DNA from: Zelopaecilomyces penicillatus
Taxonomy: Eukaryota; Ascomycota; Sordariomycetes; Hypocreales; Pseudodiploosporaceae
Reading direction: 5' to 3'
Assembly: GCA_005765155.1 (NCBI GenBank)
Contig: VCCP01000008.1
Span: forward strand, 1-64,000
Length of the DNA stretch: 64,000 nt
The translations under genes were made by a program, and so were the position numbers. How positions within the stretch are numbered: position 1 is the stretch's first letter; the number at the start of each line of letters is the position of its first letter. The notes beneath the pieces are model-generated. The model was not told the DNA's origin, did no database searches, and saw nothing but the letters and a program-made list of their open reading frames with translations. Below, in pieces: positions 14,171 to 25,639 of this stretch.

Positions 14171-14387
14171 GGCTACTTAGGGGTAGCTGTTGATGAGAAA
14201 AGAAGAATCCAACCAAGTGCTGAGAGTATCAGAGATTTGTGCGTGTACTCTCCTCTAAGCCCTAGGACAAATACGATGACCGCAGATCTGTGATTATATA
14301 ATATCCGAACTAATACCCATCTACCCGTTGGTCAAGGGCTACTTGTGGGGCACGTTAAGGTGGTGCTTATTAGTAATACAGGCAGAT
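14171..14387 (-). promoter_or_regulatory. Promoter and 5' leader of eL29
   Basis: About 215 bp of normal composition before the AT-rich wedge. Read on the minus strand it has a pyrimidine-rich tract (TTCTTCTTTTCTCATC, about 14192-14207), typical near ribosomal-protein transcription starts. The leader ends in a short hairpin at 14172-14187. If transcription starts near the pyrimidine tract, the usable promoter is very short before RIP-like DNA begins at about 14388. Confidence 0.5.
14172..14187 (-). promoter_or_regulatory. Short inverted repeat with TTAGGG loop before the eL29 start codon
   Basis: On the plus strand, GCTAC and GTAGC (5-bp arms) enclose TTAGGG. In the mRNA this is a GCUAC/GUAGC hairpin with a CCCUAA loop ending 2 nt before AUG. 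TTAGGG is also a telobox-type site known from ribosomal-protein promoters of some fungi; here its position is in the leader, so function is uncertain. Confidence 0.35.
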
Positions 14388-15200
14388 ATTATTAATAAAT
14401 AAATATATATTATATTAAATAATATATAATATATATTTATTAATTTTATTAATTAATTAATTAAAATTAAAGCTATTATTAAGATTTTATTATTATTAAT
14501 TATTATTATAATTTATAAAGATATTTAAAATAAAGAATTAAAAAAGAATAAATATTTATATTTAAATTTTAAAATAATATATTTTAATTTAAAAGCTTAT
14601 AATATAATTTAAATTATTATAAATAAATCTTTAATAATTTTAATAATTATATTTATTAAAAATATAATATAATTTTAATTAAAATAATTAAAATTTTAAA
14701 TTAAATAATAATTTATATAATAATTTATATAATAATTATTTTATAATTAATAGATTAATTAAAAGATTTTATTTTTAAAAGATTATTTAAAAAAATATAA
14801 GCTTTTTTAAATATATTTAAAATAAATAATATTAAAAATTATAATTAATAATATAAAATTAATTATAAATATTAATTTTAATAATAATTCATAAATTTTT
14901 TTTTATTTTATAATAATTATTTATAATATTTATAAATTATATAAATTAAATTAAAATATTATTTAAAGTGTTATAAATTATTATATAAATAATATTATTA
15001 TAATATTATTTTATAATATAAAACCTTTTATAATATTTTTAAAATCTTAATTTTAATAATTATAAATTAAATTATAATTATTTAAAATTATTATAAAGTA
15101 TATAAATTAAATAAATTAATATTTAAAGATTATAAAAAAAAAAAATTAATATATCTTTTAAAGAAAGAATTTTTATTATTAATATACTATAATTATATAA
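14388..15200. repeat. AT-rich wedge between the divergent genes
   Basis: About 0.8 kb with desert-like composition (almost no C or G, no CpG) between the eL29 and VTS1 promoters. No ORF, no LTR and no terminal inverted repeat could be fixed. Short tandem stretches of TTAATTAA and TAATTTATATAA occur. Best read as a decayed, RIP-affected insertion, or spread of mutation into the intergenic spacer. Confidence 0.55.
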
Positions 15201-16057
15201 AGATATAGAATCAATAAATGTCTTAATGCATCTCGAACATGTTTGACTTCTAATCTTGACCTTGCCGCCATGTAACTGTCAGTTGAATGAATATAGTTCA
15301 TTATCAACACGCTGGGTGAAGCTATCTTGAGGTACCTAAGTACCAGATGAGCCCTGGTATTGAGCAACGTGTGTAGGTACCTATGCAGCAACCACACACG
15401 CTTTTCACAGCGTGCACCGGTGCCAAAAGTCACGTGCGGCTGTGCACACCCAGGTAGCTGCAGGTAGGCATCCCCAGAGTACATGCCACCCTTAGGTAAT
15501 ACGATCCTTGAGAATATCCTGACCTAAGACCAGGTAGCAGTTTATTCCAATGACTTCGTATTCCACCATATTAAGTTTCCATCCGTTGGTGCCAAACGCT
15601 TTATTTCTCGTAGCTGTTCGTTGAGACCCAGGTCCGAATCAACAGAGGCAGAAACGCTCCACACTCATTTTGCCTGCCCGGAGGCAGATGCCACTTCTTC
15701 CTCGCGAGAGTTTGCCCTGTTCTGCGCTGAAAGGTACCTGCATCGAATGCCATCTAACGTTATCTTAGGAGCCTTAAAAGTACGTTCAGAAATCTGGAAG
15801 TAAGCAGTTTACTGCAAGACTTGAACTGATGCTTCTTTAGGTTCAACCTCAGCCCACCCTGGAGAACATGCTATAGCTTTACCGCCCTACTCCTGTTCTT
15901 ACCCCAACTCCTTTGAGGTCAGCTGGTTGCTGCAGGAGTTCGCCATCATTTGTTGTGACAGTCTTCACTCACCCCTTGCCATATTTGCATTACTACGTTT
16001 GGGCCCGTACCAAAATCCAACCATCTTTCATCTCCAACTTCTCCACCGGTCAAAATA
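15201..16057 (+). promoter_or_regulatory. Promoter and long 5' leader of VTS1
   Basis: Ordinary composition with no coding ORF that begins with ATG and has recognisable content. Visible sites are three exact AGGTACCT palindromes (15330-15337, 15375-15382, 15732-15739), further GGTA-type half sites around 15450-15470, a TCACGTGC E-box (CACGTG 15431-15436) and CCAAT (15547-15551). A CT-rich tract (about 16020-16045) runs up to the start codon. Several very short upstream ORFs are present, including ATG-CTA-TAG at 15868-15876 and a short one from ATGCCATCT (about 15748) ending at 15803. Confidence 0.55.
15800..15840 (+). other. Candidate 5' UTR intron of VTS1
   Basis: GTAAGC donor at 15800, CTGAT-type branch site at 15826-15830 and TTTAG acceptor at 15840. 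At 41 nt it is at the short end for fungal introns. No coding evidence constrains it; splicing would remove part of a short upstream ORF. Confidence 0.3.
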
Positions 16058-18039
16058 ATGCTCAATATGTCTGGCAGCCACGCTGTCGGAAATCGCAATA
16101 GCACCCCCGAAGCAAATGTCGCCTCGTCTCTTAGGCCGCCTTCTTCCCGAGCTATCGGCTCAGGAAGTTCACTTCGTGCTTCTGCTGATATGACCTCCAT
16201 ATCGGGCCCATCTCCCAATCGCATTCGACCTTCGTCGGACTTTTATGGGCAATCTCAGCAAAGTCATGGCACGGCTAGTTTGGATACTGATACTCAAGAC
16301 AAAATTGCTCAGCAGTGGATTGCGGACATCGATCAATATGAGACAACGCTGGAGGAGATGGCTGCTGCCACCTTAGACCAAGATTTCAAAGATGAGCTCA
16401 GCGCAATAGAACAGTGGTTTCGTGTTCTCAGCGAGGCTGAGCGTACTGCCGCTTTGTATGCTCTACTGCAGCAAACCACCCAAGTTCAGATACGTTTCTT
16501 TATTCAAGTTCTCCAGCAGATGGGCAAGAATCATCCCTTGTCCGGCGTCCTTTCGCCCGCAACGTTCGACAAAGGTAAGTCAACTAGAGGGGGATGTGTG
16601 AAGGCCAATTACTCAGTTTTGGCCGCAGATCCTATGTCTAGTCGCCTCAACGATGCTATGAACAAGCTCAACGTGGACCCAGCCAGAAGTTCCTTTAACC
16701 GCAACTCTATTGTAACCACGTCCAAGCGGCTTTCGGGACTCGATCCCTCCACAATTAATGCTATGTTTCCCGACGCGGCTGCCGCGATTGCTACTGAAAA
16801 GGCAAAATTTACTCAGCAAACAGGGAATCCGCCTTCATCAAATCGCAATAGCGTTGCTATTGATCCTCGTACTTCAATGGGGGGCTCTGGATTAACAGGG
16901 CACCAGGAATCTCGTGAGACCGGCGCTACTACATCAGCATCACCCTGGGGGAGCAGTAGCGGTGGCGACCAAGGATCTTCGTCCAAGACTGTGGGTGCTC
17001 AGACGCCAATGGGGCAGTTTGTTCAACCTCCCCCGGCAGGCGGCCTCAGATCACCGCGGCCACAAATAACTAGTAGCTCGACAATTCTAAATACGACACT
17101 TACACGAGAAAAGAATTCAATGGATCTTCCCCTCCTTTCTCCCTACAATCCCAGCAGTGGCAACTGGGCTTCAATGGTTAACACTCCTATGACATCTACG
17201 TTCAACACCGGCAACTCTAGTGGCACACAGGCCGATATGGTCGCCAATGCCACTGCAATGAAACTCGCCGCGCTATCGACTGTTAACAATCGATTTGCAT
17301 TAGACGATGTTCGAAAGTATCGACGAGCACGATCTAATGATGCTGCGGGGACCGGTCATGGTCATATGTCGCCTCCATCACAAAATATAAATCTTCCAAG
17401 CACCAATGTGGTTATGATCAACGAACATGGGCAGGTCCTGAATCGAGATCAAATCATGGCAATTCAGGCTCAGCAAACGTTAGGCTTAGTTGGCCAGCGG
17501 TCCCGTCCAAGCTCACCAGGTGTTTCAATGCAAACGGGGTTCGGATCCGTCCCACAATTTACATCTCCTCAACACAACGGCTTTCTCAGTGCATACGATA
17601 GTTCCTCGGCTCTGATGAATAATGGCATTTCAGCTATTAATATGGGACAGCTTGGACTCAGTGGACACGAGGGCTATCTGTCTGATCATTCAGACATGGC
17701 AAGAGGCCGTTCACCTAGGGGACGAAGGGGGAGTTCGAAACCTCCTGAGGATCCTACAGATCCGACATTGCTCCAGGACATTCCGAGTTGGCTTCGCAGC
17801 CTTCGATTGCACAAGTACACAGATAATCTAAAGGACATACAATGGATCGATCTCGTTGAGCTAGATGATAAGGCGTTAGAAGAACGAGGCGTTAACGCTC
17901 TGGGAGCCCGCCGTAAGATGCTCAAAGTATTTGAGCAAGTTAGAGGTGAGTTCTTCATAAACGATCTTATCTGAGTTGATTCTTAAAGCAAAGAACTAAT
18001 AGCCACCTAGATGCTAAAGCTGAAGGTAGGCTTGGCTAA
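16058..18039 (+). CDS. VTS1: Vts1/Smaug-type SAM-domain RNA-binding protein, three exons, 620 aa
   Basis: Cytoplasmic post-transcriptional regulator. Family members bind Smaug-recognition hairpins through the SAM domain and promote mRNA decay by recruiting Ccr4-Not. My model joins 16058-16574, 16629-17945 and 18011-18039. The introns are 16575-16628 (54 nt, GTAAGT...CGCAG) and 17946-18010 (65 nt, GTGAGT...CCTAG, branch CTAAT). Residues about 81-157 form the conserved helical N-terminal block (IAQQWIADIDQYETTLEEMA through IRFFIQVLQQM). A long Ser/Asn/Gln-rich middle follows, then a basic stretch (RGRSPRGRRGSS), then the SAM domain at about 557-611 (IPSWLRSLRLHKYT... GVNALGARRKMLKVF). The last exon gives DAKAEGRLG-stop, a better family end than reading through intron 2 (stop at 17974). 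The ATG at 16067 (MSGSH) may be the true start. Not RIP-damaged. Confidence 0.93.
16575..16628 (+). other. VTS1 intron 1, length a multiple of three with no stop
   Basis: Perfect GTAAGT donor and CGCAG acceptor. Removing it gives FDKDPMSSRLNDAM, a continuous family-like sequence; retaining it adds 18 residues (GKSTRGGCV...) without a stop. Hence an unspliced frame of 638 codons exists across it. Confidence 0.8.
17946..18010 (+). other. VTS1 intron 2, leading to a 29-nt terminal exon
   Basis: GTGAGT donor, CTAAT branch point about 12 nt before the CCTAG acceptor. Splicing restores a charged C-terminal tail after the SAM domain; retention gives EFFINDLI and a stop at 17974. Confidence 0.8.
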
Positions 18040-18410
18040 TGATTGAGATGTATGTTCACATGGACAGAATGCTGGGCCTGTCATTATTTTGATGACTTTA
18101 TTGAAATTATTCATAAAATTTAAGAAAGGATATTATAACTTTATAAGACAGTCATGCAGTGCCCTCTTTTGTGGGTGGTGCTACAATCGTGAGCATTGAC
18201 CATTAAATAAAATGGGCTACATTTGAAACTCTGAACCCCAAGAAGTTTCCTTTCTGCACAATAATATCGACGCGTTTATATGGCTCGATTAAGTTCTCCA
18301 CAATGTGACAATACTTGTTAGTAAAGGTCTGTATAGGAGGCAGATTCAGGCAACCAACTAAGTCAAGACATCTGGCCCGTCGGCCATCCTCTACCTTTAA
18401 CCACTTTTTT
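18040..18410 (+). other. VTS1 3' UTR and downstream flank
   Basis: Gene-like composition with no supportable ORF, tRNA or other RNA gene. AATAAA at 18206-18211, about 170 nt past the stop, is a possible poly(A) signal. Composition drops into the desert at about 18411. Confidence 0.5.
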
Positions 18411-18736
18411 ATATTAATTTATCCTATTATATATTTAATAATATTATTATTGTTAATCTTACGCTATAGCTTAGGCTTATAAAGGCCTAGCATCTATATA
18501 TATAAGGTATACAGTCTCTTTTAATTTAATAGATAAAGAGGAAATACCCTTAAAGAAATAAAAACCCTTATTCTTATTTTTTTATTTAGTATAATAGCTA
18601 GTATAATAATCTTATAACTGCTTTATTTCTTCTTTAATAATTATATATAATAATTAATTATAATAATAAATAGCTTAATATTAAGTTTAAAATATTAATT
18701 TTTTTTAAATTATTAATTCTTTTATTTTTTTAATAA
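18411..18736. other. Transition zone, AT-rich, unassigned
   Basis: Intermediate to high AT with a few C/G-containing patches (18460-18520, including AGGCTTATAAAGGCCTAG). No ORF. It is probably partly decayed repeat sequence and ends at the A2 target-site duplication. Confidence 0.5.
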
Positions 18737-18741
18737 CCCTT
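18737..18741. repeat. TSD CCCTT of element A2 (left)
   Basis: CCCTT precedes the 5' LTR and CTCTT (26072-26076) follows the 3' LTR. The single C/T difference is the kind RIP would introduce. Confidence 0.55.
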
Positions 18742-19173
18742 TATTATAATCTAATAAGATAATTATATAAATAAAATATAATTATATAAGTAGACTAATA
18801 TATACTTAGGTTAATAAAATATTAATAATAACTAGATTATTAGATTTATATCTTAAATAAGCAAAAAATCTATTAAATCTATATATATACTTATAAAACT
18901 TATAAAAGAAATATTAATAAATCCAATAAATCTATAATATATATATATACCCTTAATTTTTATTCTTTTAGATATAGCTTAAATAATTATTAATACACTT
19001 TTAACTTTATTATATTATTTATTATTACTTATTATACTAATACTTAATCTTAATTATAATACTTTATATCTATTATTAATATAATAAACCTATTACTTAA
19101 AATATCTTAATTTATTTATTAATATAAATCCTTTTTATTAAGTTTATCCCTTAAAAATTTATTAAATATTATA
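18742..19173 (+). repeat. 5' LTR of A2
   Basis: Same length as 25640-26071 and aligned along its whole length with mainly C/T and G/A differences. It is followed by the conserved TATTAATAACTCTTATTTAA primer-site region. Confidence 0.82.
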
Positions 19174-22100
19174 TATTAATAACTCTTATTTAATAGATTA
19201 TTATATAACCTTAAATAATATTATAAACTATCTTATTAATTATTATAGATATTATTTAATTAACTCTAATCTTATTTATTATTAAGCTTTAAGCTTTATA
19301 TAAAAAGAATATAGAATTTAAAGCTAAATTATAAAATTAATAGAAGGATCTTAATAAAATCATTAAATCCTATAAATCAGAACCCTTTATTAAATACTTA
19401 GGATTACTTTAAATATTCCTAACTTAATTTAAGGTTTATTATTAATTCTACCCTTATTAGCTATAAAAAGAATCTATAAAAATCCTATATATTATAGGAT
19501 ATATAAAAGGAATTGCTTTTAAATAATTCGAATCTATTATAAGGGATTATATAAATAAAAAAAAGAAAGATTAAAATAAAGAAATTAAATAAATCTTTAA
19601 AAAATATTTTAATTTTAAAAAGATAATTAAAAAAGTTTTTTAAATAAATAAATAAAAAGAAAACTATAATTAAAAAACTTAAACTATTATATTAATATAG
19701 ATTAGCTTTAAACTATATCTTAGAATTTAAATAAATTATCTTATAAATTACCTAAAAAAATAATATATTTATAAAATACTTTTATAATAAACTTAAAAAT
19801 AAAATTAAAAATAATTTTTTTAAAAAAGATAAACTTAAAAATCTAATTAAATATATTAGAATAATTATTAAGATTAATAATAAATAATTTATATAATATA
19901 AATAAAAAAAGAATAAAAGATTAATATAAAGTGATTTTAAATAAAAATATATATAATATTAATCTAATTAAGATAGATATAAGAAAGAATCTATTACCTA
20001 TATATATACCTAAAATCCTAAAAGAATTTAATATAACCTAGAAATATAATATATTTAAAATCAAGTATTATAATTATAATAAAATATAATATATTATAAA
20101 AGACTATTAATAACCTAAATAGGAATAAAACTAGAAATCAATCCTAAAAATATAATAAAATATATATATTATAATTATAAATAAATAAACCCTAACTATA
20201 ATAGAATAAAAAGGATAAGGATAAGGATAACCTAGAAACTATAAATATCTTATACCTTAATAATTATTAATATTATAGACTATATTAATCTAATTTAATA
20301 TTATATAATAGGATTAATAATTAAATATAGATATAGATAAGGAAAAATATTTTAAGAAGATCCTAGATTAATAAATAATCCCTATTATAGATAATAAAAA
20401 TACTTTAATTAAAAATAAAATAATAAATAATAGCTTAGACTCTAGCTCTTTAAAATCTAAGAGTAATAAATCTTTTAGAATAATATAATACTATATTATA
20501 TTATATTTATTACCTAAAAATACTATTTATAAATACCTTAGAAAAGTAATAATTAAACTTATATAAATACTAAGCTATATAAATAAAATTAATCTTTAAT
20601 TTATAATTATAAAATATATTTATAAATAGATATTAAAAAAAGGCTTAAATATCTTTATTTTAAAAGATTATCTTAAAAAAGCTTTTATATTAAAAATTAA
20701 TTATAATAAATATAAAAATAATTATATACTCCTAGATCCTAATTATATTTTTTATAATAAAGTTAATTAAATATTATATATTAATTTCTTTTATTTTTAA
20801 TATTAGAAAATAAAAATCTAGAATAAATTCTTTTTATATTATATAAAAGTATAAGGAATTAAGAATATCCTTATAAAAGATTAATTTATTAACTAATATA
20901 AGACTAAGTACTTTATACTTTTAGAATTAATATATTTAAATTATACCTTAAAACCCTAAAAAAATATAAATAAAGAGCTAAAAATAAAGATTATAAATCT
21001 ATTTATTATAAGATTTATAAATAAAAAAAACTTAAATTAAAATATAATAGACTATAATTTATTAACTATAGAAAAGAGAATTTATATAATTATATTAACC
21101 TTAAATATAATATATACTTATAATAAAAGCTATTATAATAATATAAAAGATAACTATTAAAAGATAATATTCTAAATAAAACTTAATATAAAGCTATAAT
21201 AATAATTAACTATAATAAATCTTAATATAGATAATATATAAAAGAAAATAAATATATATATAAAGAAATAAAGAATCTTTATAAATAAAAATTTAATTTC
21301 TAAACCTATAAAGAAAATTAAATTAATTAAACTTTATATTATATAATTACTTAAGGCTTAAATAAAATAAAATATAATAAATTATATAAAGAATATAATC
21401 CTAGAAACTTAAAAAATAAATAAAATTATCTATAAAAGGGTTATAATATAACCCCTTATAAAAAACCCTTTATATAATAGATATTAATAAGCTTAAATTA
21501 ATAATAAAAATATAAATTATAGAATATTATTTTTATACTTTAATAAATAATAAAATAATAAATAATTATATATTATTAAAAAATATAAATTATATATAAT
21601 TATTATAATAGAATAAGAAAGAACTATACCCCTTATATAATCTAAAAGGGAATACCTTTATTTATAATAAAGAATAGATTAATAAAAAGATTAATTATTT
21701 TTAATTTAAAGTTTAAGAATATTAAGATAATATTATATTTAATATAATAAATATTAAAGAATATAAACTTATATTAGGCTATCCTTAATTATTTAATAAT
21801 AATCTATTAATTAATTAAAAAATAAACTAAATATAATAAAGTAATATTATATTATTTTTAAAAGATTATAAAGATTTAATAATAATAAAAAAAGTAAAAA
21901 GAAAATACTTTATAGCTATTAAAAAGGGCCTCTTACTAAGAAATTATACTAAAAAACAATATAATAATCAATAATAATAAACCTAATAGATTATTACTAT
22001 CTTTAGAATAATAATAAAATAACTATAAGAATACTCTAAAAATAAATTATTCTTAAATATAGAAAAATGATTTATACCTATATTAAAAGAATATTATAAG

Positions 22101-25100
22101 TATATTAAACTATTTTATAAAAAGCTTAAAATAAAGCTCTCCTTATATAATTAATAGGACTATAAAATTCAGATTATAAATAAAAAGAAACCTATTTTTA
22201 TTAAGATCTATATATTAAATATTAAGCAATTTAAAATATTATAAGAGTATTTTAATAAAATATTTAAAAAAGGATATATTTAATTATTTATATCTAAAGT
22301 AGGATACCCTATTATATTTATATTAAAAAAGAATAATAAACTATAACTAGTTATAGATTATTAATTATTAAATATAATTATAATTAAGGATTAAATACCT
22401 TTATTATTAATTAATAAACTATATAATTAATTATATAGAATAAATTAGTTTATTATCTTAGATCTTAAAGAAATATATAATCTGATTTAAATAAAAAAAG
22501 GTAATAAATAGAAAATTATTTTTAAAATTAAATTTAGATTTTTTAAATATTTAATAATATCTTTTAGCTTAATTAGTACCCTTATAATATTCTAATATAT
22601 AATTAATAATATTCTTTAAGAATATTTAAATATCTTTATAATAGTTTATTTAAATAATATTCTAATCTTTTCCTAAATAAAAGAAAAGTATAAAAAATAT
22701 ATTTATAAGGTATTATAACTATTTTAAGATAATAATCTTTTTATTAAACTAGAAAAATATAAATTTTATAAATAAATAATTATCTTTTTAAAATATATTT
22801 TCTTATTAAATAAAATTTAAATAAAATTAATAAAAATTATTATAGTATATAACTAGCTGATACTATAAAATATTATAAATATATAAGAGTTTTTAAGCTT
22901 TATTAATTATTACTAAAAGTTTATTTATAATTATAATAAAATAATTATATAATTTATTAAATATATTAAAAAAACTATAAATTCTTATAAAAACCTAATA
23001 TAGATATTATATTTAAAAAGCTTAACAAGTAAATCTATAAAGAATCTATACTAATAATATATAATCTAAATAAACCTATAAAACTTAAAACTAATACTTT
23101 AAACTATACTATTAAAGTATAGATTAGATAATAAAATAATAAAGATAGGCTATAATTTATTATTTTCTATTCTAAGAAACTTTATAAAGTAGAATTTAAT
23201 TATTTAATCTATAATAAAGAATTTATAGTTATTATTAAAGCCTTTAATAAATTCTTATATTATTTATAAAAGAATAACTATTAAATAAAGGTTTTTATTA
23301 ATTATAAAAATATCTTTTATTTTAATATTATATAAAAGCTAAATATATAATAAATCTATTATATAAAAACCCTTATAGATTATAATTATAACATTATCTA
23401 TTATAAAGGATCTAAAAATAATAAAATAAATACTTTAAATTAATAAAATAATTATAATAATAAAAAGCCTTATTATAAAGAATAAATCTTTTAAATATCT
23501 AAATTAGATATATTATAAATAAAGCTAAATACTATATATTAAATTATATTAATTAACCCTATCTTAAAATAAATTAAATAAATATATTCCTTAGAAAATA
23601 TAATAAAAATATCTAAAAATATAAAATAGAAAGATAAATATTATAAGTATAATAAAAAAATTTAGATATCTAAAGAATTCTAAGAAACTATTATATAAGA
23701 ATTATATAAATCCCTTATCTATAATTATTAAGGAATTATAAAGACTATAAAATAAATATAAAAATACTATAGATTTAAAGGATTATAATAGATAATTTAA
23801 AAGATTATAAATAATTATATTATTTATAAATAAATCAAGCTAATAAGATATAAACTATATAAAGAATTATAATTATTATTAATACCTATATAATTATAGG
23901 AATTAATATTATTTAATTTTATTATTAAACTATCCCTATTAATAAAACCCCTTATAAGAGTAGCTTATAACTTAATATAGGTTATTATAAAAAGATTAAT
24001 AAAGTTCTTATATTTTATACCCTATCTTAAAATAAGCTTAATAAAAGATCTTACTTATAGTTTTAATAGAGTAATGGTAAGCTTATATAGTTTATTAAAG
24101 GAAATTATCTTTAATAAAGGAATAATATTTATCTTTAAGTTTTAATAAGGATTAATAAAATATCTTAGAATTAAATATAGATTTAATACTATCTATTATT
24201 TATAAATAAATAAATAAATAAATAAATAAAATAGATTAATTAGATTATTAAAGAATACTTATATACTTATATTAATTATTATTAAGATAATAAAATAAAA
24301 TATCTATTTACTATATAATTAGCTTATAATATATTTATTTTTAAATTAATATAATTTATATTAATATATATTAATTATAGATTTATATTAAAAGTATTTT
24401 ATTTATTATATTAAGAAGGATTAAAATCAGAAAAAGCTATATTTAATATTATATAAAAATAATAATTATATAAAAAACTCTATATATAACTCTAAATTAT
24501 TTATAATAAAATAAAATATTATATAGATTAATAAAGATTAAAAAGATTAATCTTTAAAAAAAGAGATATAATATACCTTTTATATTATATATTAAATAGA
24601 ATTTCTTTAAATATTATTATAATATAATTAAATAATAAATTAGATTTTAAAAAACTTAAATTATTTAAGATTAAGAAAGCTATTTTAATACTAACTATAA
24701 ATTTTTATTATTAAAGAATATATAGCTATACCCTATATTTTATATTTTTTTATTAAATTAAATATTAAAAAATATAAAAGAATATATTAATATTATAGTA
24801 TATATAATAAAAGAAAAATAGAAAATTAAGAAAATTATAGATTATAAACTAAATAATAAAAACAGAGAATATTTAATTAAATAAAAAGGATTTAAGCTTA
24901 AAAAGAATTTATAGAAACCCTTTAATTACCTAAACTATTACTATCTTTTAATATATTAATATTATTAAAAGATAAAACAGTATCCTAAAGAATTAAGTTT
25001 TAATTAATTATATTAAAACCCTTTAATAATTAAACCTTAATTATAGCCTTTAACTTTATTTACTTTATCTTATTTAAATTATCTAATAATTAAAAACCCT

Positions 25101-25639
25101 ATTATATTATCTTATAACCTTAAAAAACCATAAACTAATACTAATAATATAAGCAATTTAATTATACTATTATAATAGATACTATCTCTTATATAGCTTA
25201 AAGTTATTATTTCATCTCTTTCTCCTCCTTTTTAATATAATTCTTCTTTAATAAAATCTTTATAATTAAATAAAATAATTATATTTTATAAAATCAAATA
25301 AAATAAGAAAATATACCTAAGGATATAATTATTCCTAAGCTATTATAAAAATAATTATAATATATATATTTAATATAATATAATAATATTTTAATTATCT
25401 AATATATTAAATAATATTTTAAATAGAAAGAGTATAATATAATAATATCACTAGTATTATTAATAAGAGCTATAAGAATAATATATTACTCTATTCTTTA
25501 ATAATTATAGGCCTTAAAAATACCTTAAGGTATATTATTAATAAATAGATAAATAGTAAGAAATAGACTATACCTATAACTATATAAGGAATAAGAAACT
25601 AATAATCTTAAGAATAAAACTATAAAAAAGAAAGTATTA

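Noticed and set aside
14103..14171. FDAHIHL motif resembling a metal-dependent hydrolase, read in frame from the eL29 ATG
   Set aside because: The motif lies in intron 1 of eL29 (GTGAGT...CACAG), and the frame stops soon after; splicing gives a perfect eL29 instead.
15179..15484. 101-aa minus-strand ORF
   Set aside because: Its end runs into the AT-rich wedge, its composition is patchy, no family is recognisable, and it covers the VTS1 promoter motifs.
15621..15803. 60-aa plus-strand ORF upstream of VTS1
   Set aside because: The start is TTG, not ATG. Within it only a short uORF beginning near 15748 has an ATG; no family resemblance.
15913..16101. 62-aa plus-strand ORF overlapping the VTS1 start
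   Set aside because: It starts at TTG, overlaps the VTS1 coding start in another frame and has no recognisable content.
17622..17958. Overlapping ORFs on both strands across the SAM-domain exon
   Set aside because: Shadows of VTS1 in other frames; the SAM domain is unambiguous in the main frame.
18040..18410. tRNA or snRNA gene downstream of VTS1
   Set aside because: A GGGGTTCAGAGTT stretch on the minus strand resembles a B box, but no A box, acceptor stem or cloverleaf could be formed.
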